A stretch of DNA of 64,000 bases from Postechiella marina (GTDB taxonomy: Bacteria > Bacteroidota > Bacteroidia > Flavobacteriales > Flavobacteriaceae). A program made the translations under genes and the position numbers. The stretch is from contig NZ_BAABCA010000007.1 in assembly GCF_039538365.1 (NCBI RefSeq), positions 124,001-188,000 of the forward strand, in the 5' to 3' direction. Every line of letters begins with the position of its first letter. Within the stretch, counting starts at the first letter, position 1. Below, piece after piece: positions 61,273 through 64,000 of the stretch. The notes under the pieces were generated by a model. The model had not been told where the DNA came from, did no database searches, and saw only the letters and a program-made list of their open reading frames with translations.

Positions 61273-61899
61273 ATGAAAAAAATAAGCCTACTATTATTAG
61301 CCTTAACTTTGAGTTTTGCATCTTGTAAAAACGAGAAAAAAGAAACAAAAACGGAAACTACTGAAACTGCTGCAACAAAAAAATATGTGGTTAAACCAGA
61401 AGGAACATCGGTAAAATGGACAGCTTATAAAACGACGGAAAAGAAAGGTGTTGGCGGAGAGTTTACAACTTTAAATTTTGATGAAAAGTCTGGAGCTACA
61501 CCACAAGAAGCTTTAAATAATTTAAGTTTCTCTATTCCTGTAAGTAGTGTGTTTACAAACGACGCCACTAACACACGTGATGCTAAAATTAAAAATTCGT
61601 TTTTTGGCGCTATGCTAGATACCGAGTTTTTAACTGGTAAAATAAAATTTATTAACGGTTCTTACATTGCATCTATAACTATGAATGGTGTTACAAGTAA
61701 CTTACCTTTAGACATTAAAATAACAGACGAAAGACGTGTTACTTTAACCGGTGTTATGAATTTAAAAGATTGGAATGCTTTAGATGCCTTAGCATCGCTT
61801 AATAAAGTATGTTTCGACTTACATAAAGGCGCAGACGGTGTTAGCAAAACTTGGGAAGATGTTGCCATAGAAGTGAGTACTTTTTTACGCGAAAACTAA
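61273..61899 (+). CDS. YceI-family lipoprotein
   Basis: 208 aa. 'MKKISLLLLALTLSFASCKNE' has a lipobox with Cys18. After a Thr/Glu/Lys-rich linker, the YceI beta-barrel runs from about residue 38 ('KYVVKPEGTSVKWTAYKTTEKKGVGGEF') to the end ('LHKGADGVSKTWEDVAIEV'). YceI folds are lipocalin-like and bind isoprenoid or amphiphilic ligands in the periplasm. The divergent promoter region is shared with hemN. Next gene 45 bp downstream. Confidence 0.85.
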   Translation: MKKISLLLLALTLSFASCKNEKKETKTETTETAATKKYVVKPEGTSVKWTAYKTTEKKGVGGEFTTLNFDEKSGATPQEALNNLSFSIPVSSVFTNDATNTRDAKIKNSFFGAMLDTEFLTGKIKFINGSYIASITMNGVTSNLPLDIKITDERRVTLTGVMNLKDWNALDALASLNKVCFDLHKGADGVSKTWEDVAIEVSTFLREN

Positions 61900-61944
61900 T
61901 TACATAAAAAACATCTCTATTAACCACAAGGGCATAACCAATAT

Positions 61945-62475
61945 ATGACACTAGAACAAACTATAATAAAGTTTCAGCAAAAAGACGAAAAGGCTTTTGA
62001 AACCCTATACAATATGTATAGAGATAGCATGCATGGAACTATTTATAATATTGTTAGAGACTATAGCATAGCAGACGAAGTTATGCAAGATGTTTTTATA
62101 AAAGCATGGCATAAATCCGATACTTACTCGAGCAAAAAAGGACGTTTTTTTACATGGATTTTAAACATTGCAAGAAATGCTGCCATAGATAAAACACGTT
62201 CTAAAAACTTTAAGAAAACAAAACAAAACCTTAACTCTGATTTTTTCGTAGATATAATAGAAACCAGTGATAGTTTAGATGACAAAACTGATGCCATAGG
62301 TATTAAAAACTTTGTAACTAAACTTGGGCAAAAATGTAAAGATGTTATAGAGCTTCTTTATTTTAAAGGCTACACGCAAAGTGAAGCTTCTGACACCCTA
62401 GAAATGCCTATTGGTACAATTAAAACTAGAAACAGAAATTGTATTAAGGAATTAAGAAATATGGTTTTAAATTAA
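61945..62475 (+). CDS. ECF-type sigma factor (SigK-like)
   Basis: 176 aa. Region 2 is seen in 'NMYRDSMHGTIYNIVRDYSIADEVMQDVFIKAWHKSDTY', then 'GRFFTWILNIARNAAIDKTRSK'. Region 4 in 'VIELLYFKGYTQSEASDTLEMPIGTIKTRNRNCIKELR'. It starts one base before its anti-sigma partner's ATG, so the two are coupled. Sigma/anti-sigma pairs of this SigK-RskA kind answer envelope or redox stress; the signal here is unknown. Confidence 0.92.
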   Translation: MTLEQTIIKFQQKDEKAFETLYNMYRDSMHGTIYNIVRDYSIADEVMQDVFIKAWHKSDTYSSKKGRFFTWILNIARNAAIDKTRSKNFKKTKQNLNSDFFVDIIETSDSLDDKTDAIGIKNFVTKLGQKCKDVIELLYFKGYTQSEASDTLEMPIGTIKTRNRNCIKELRNMVLN

Positions 62476-62476
62476 A

Positions 62477-63280
62477 ATGGATATAAAAGCATACATAGAA
62501 TCTGGAATTTTAGAGCTATACGTAGCCGGTTCACTTTCTGATCAAGAAAATCAGGAGGTTTACAACCTTATGCAACAACATCCTGAAATATTACAAGAAG
62601 TTTTAGAAATAGAAGCTGCCATTATTAAACTTACAGCTTCGACATCTCGAGAAGATAATAACAAGATTTTACAAAGCATAAAAGACGCTTTAGGTTTTAA
62701 TAGTAACACCACCAAAGTGGTATCTATAACCAAGCCTAAATACAACTGGATTACTTATTCTGGATGGGCTGCATCAATTTTATTGGCTGCAGGATTATTT
62801 TGGACAGTAAATCAAAACAAGCAATTAGAGTCTGACATAAAAATATCTAAAACTCAAGAATCGCTTTTAGAATTTCAAATAGAAAGCTCTAAAAACAGCT
62901 TAAAAGAGGCAAATACCTTAATATCTGTTTTACGCGACGATAATATTACTAAAGTACAACTAGCGGGTCAAGGCAATTTTGCTAATACTTATGCTAAAGT
63001 GTATTGGGATAAAGAATCTGATCGTATCTTTTTAGATGCCGCAGGTTTACCAGAACCACCTGAAGGTAAAGTTTACCAAATGTGGTCTTTAAAACTAAAC
63101 CCATTAGCACCAACTAGTTTGGGTACTATTGACGATTTTAAAGCAGATGCTAATAAAATTTTCGAAATTAAAAATGCTAACGATAGTGAAGCTTTTGGTA
63201 TAACGCTTGAACCTACTGGTGGTAGCGCTTCTCCAACTATGGAGCAACTATATACTTTAGGAGTAGTAAGCTCGACATAA
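62477..63280 (+). CDS. Anti-sigma factor, RskA type
   Basis: 267 aa. An N-terminal cytoplasmic anti-sigma domain ('YIESGILELYVAGSLSDQENQEVYNLMQQHPEI', residues 5-37), a membrane helix (about 96-112), a coiled coil (about 115-150) and a periplasmic RskA C-terminal domain ('AKVYWDKESDRIFLDAAGLPEPPEGKVYQMWSL', 'FGITLEPTGGSASPT'). It holds the sigma factor inactive at the inner membrane. Followed by a strong terminator. Confidence 0.92.
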   Translation: MDIKAYIESGILELYVAGSLSDQENQEVYNLMQQHPEILQEVLEIEAAIIKLTASTSREDNNKILQSIKDALGFNSNTTKVVSITKPKYNWITYSGWAASILLAAGLFWTVNQNKQLESDIKISKTQESLLEFQIESSKNSLKEANTLISVLRDDNITKVQLAGQGNFANTYAKVYWDKESDRIFLDAAGLPEPPEGKVYQMWSLKLNPLAPTSLGTIDDFKADANKIFEIKNANDSEAFGITLEPTGGSASPTMEQLYTLGVVSST

Positions 63281-63308
63281 TTTAAACATAGCATTACCAT
63301 AATTTTAA

Positions 63309-63348
63309 AAAAAAGGTTTAATTATAGACATATAATTAAACCTTTTTT
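63309..63348 (+). terminator. Terminator of the sigma/anti-sigma operon
   Basis: 18-bp perfect stem (63309-63326 with 63331-63348), GACA loop, ending in a T-run. Confidence 0.9.
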
Positions 63349-63383
63349 TATGAGTTTATGTTACTAAACTATTATGCAAAAAA

Positions 63384-63417
63384 AAACACCCAATTGCATT
63401 TCTACAATCAAGTGTTT
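63384..63417 (-). terminator. Terminator of the TonB-dependent receptor gene
   Basis: On the minus strand AAACACTTGATTG pairs throughout with CAATTGGGTGTTT (three wobbles), 8-base loop, followed by a run of T. It lies 90 bp past the receptor stop; the space between holds nothing recognisable. Confidence 0.7.
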
Positions 63418-63506
63418 CAACCTAACAAAATCAATTAAAAAAACTAATCTTCCCTTAAAATACTAGTGTTTTATTAATCCCTCAATTAATTAAAAATATT
63501 TATATA

Positions 63507-64000
63507 TTAAAATCTATAAGAAATAGTTCCTTTTATAAAAAATGGTGTGCCAGGTGTAAAATGAATTTCTTCTACAGGTTGCGCTTCGTTTTTAAGTCTA
63601 GATTCTGTTGCAAATTGAGTTTCATTCCAATCTACATCAAATAAATTCTCGATTGCAAAACCAACGGTTACATTGCTAAAGCTATAATTAATATTAAAAT
63701 CTGACACAAAATAACCTTTAGCTTCAATACTATTATCTTGGTTTGCTGGTCTATCATCTATATACCTATAACGCAATCCGCCAGAAAAATTATTTAAATT
63801 ATTAACAGACAAGCCACCTGCCATTGTAAAATCTGGTGCTAAGGGTATGTAATTTTGTCCTTCTGCATCTTCAATACTTCTTGCATGTGTTAAGGTGGCA
63901 TCGGTATCCAAAAACAACCAATCGTTTAATTGATATCTAAATCCTAAATCTACACCATAACGCTCTGTTTTTCCGCTAGGTTCTACAATACCAGCATCGC
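63507..64000 (-). CDS. TonB-dependent outer-membrane receptor, C-terminal part (partial)
   Basis: The frame is open to the window edge, so the N-terminus lies outside; about 164 residues are seen. It shows beta-barrel strands of a TonB-dependent receptor: 'YGVDLGFRYQLNDWLFLDTDATL', 'LSVNNLNNFSGGLRYRYIDDRPANQD', 'VGFAIENLFDVDWNETQF' and the aromatic last strand 'FFIKGTISYRF'. Such receptors import metal chelates, vitamins or glycans. The substrate cannot be told from this part. Confidence 0.88.
   Translation of the reverse strand, partial: DAGIVEPSGKTERYGVDLGFRYQLNDWLFLDTDATLTHARSIEDAEGQNYIPLAPDFTMAGGLSVNNLNNFSGGLRYRYIDDRPANQDNSIEAKGYFVSDFNINYSFSNVTVGFAIENLFDVDWNETQFATESRLKNEAQPVEEIHFTPGTPFFIKGTISYRF

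Noticed and set aside
1..64000. tRNA, rRNA, insertion sequence, prophage or defence genes
   Set aside because: Looked for and not found; no CCA-ended cloverleafs, transposases, integrases or restriction genes are visible.

Overview
The window comes from a low-GC member of the Bacteroidota, most likely a marine Flavobacteriaceae. The signs are Bacteroidota-type -7 promoter elements (TANNTTTG), a type IX secretion C-terminal signal, a fused CcoN-CcoO cytochrome oxidase subunit, DUF4199, PorT-type and TonB-dependent outer-membrane proteins, and almost no Shine-Dalgarno sites. It looks like ordinary chromosome. I see no rRNA, tRNA, CRISPR array, insertion sequence or prophage.

Layout. 1-8.1 kb: a PD40 protein, a GlmU-like protein and ribosomal protein L31 on the minus strand, then an envelope/sugar cluster (DUF4199, GT2 glycosyltransferase, phosphosugar mutase, MsbA-like ABC exporter). 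8.3-20.4 kb: an ECF sigma factor with two partner genes, a Ycf48-like lipoprotein, an RsmB/F-type methyltransferase, an outer-membrane barrel, purL, a TPR protein with a T9SS signal and a carboxypeptidase-regulatory-like protein. 20.4-28.4 kb: fatty-acid degradation (acyl-CoA synthetase, then marR-fadN-fadA-fadE), with a 28-bp perfect palindrome at the marR promoter. 28.4-31.2 kb: DUF6265 protein, M1 aminopeptidase, YdeI-like protein. 31.2-35.5 kb: a minus-strand sucrose cassette (a sucrose-phosphate phosphatase/glycoside hydrolase fusion, a sucrose-phosphate-synthase-like GT4, fructokinase). 35.7-38.4 kb: an AAA ATPase/VWA pair. 38.5-52 kb: respiratory island (Crp/Fnr regulator, Usp, REC-Crp response regulator, PAS histidine kinase, ccoI, ccoS, ccoNO, ccoQ, ccoP, ccoG, ccoH, TauE/SafE-like protein). 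52-57.2 kb: TetR plus an ABC/HlyD/TolC export system. 57.4-64 kb: Hsp20, a small lipoprotein, hemN-usp, a YceI lipoprotein, an ECF sigma/anti-sigma pair and the 3' part of a TonB-dependent receptor that runs off the window.

How the genes fit together. Four FNR-type boxes (ATGAY-N4-ATCAT) precede usp-crp, ccoI, ccoS-ccoNOQP and hemN-usp. In all four the box centre lies exactly 36.5 nt upstream of the last base of a -7 element, the position of a class-II activator. This ties the cbb3 oxidase, its copper pump, anaerobic haem synthesis and two universal stress proteins into one probable low-oxygen regulon. The likely regulators, a cysteine-containing Fnr-like protein and a REC-Crp fusion, are encoded in the same stretch.

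Non-coding highlights. Four copies of a structured intergenic element have an outer stem that covaries between copies, so it is probably an RNA. A second family of GC-richer, REP-like palindromes sits around ccoP-ccoG. The ABC protein of the TetR-linked exporter has lost most canonical ATPase motifs.
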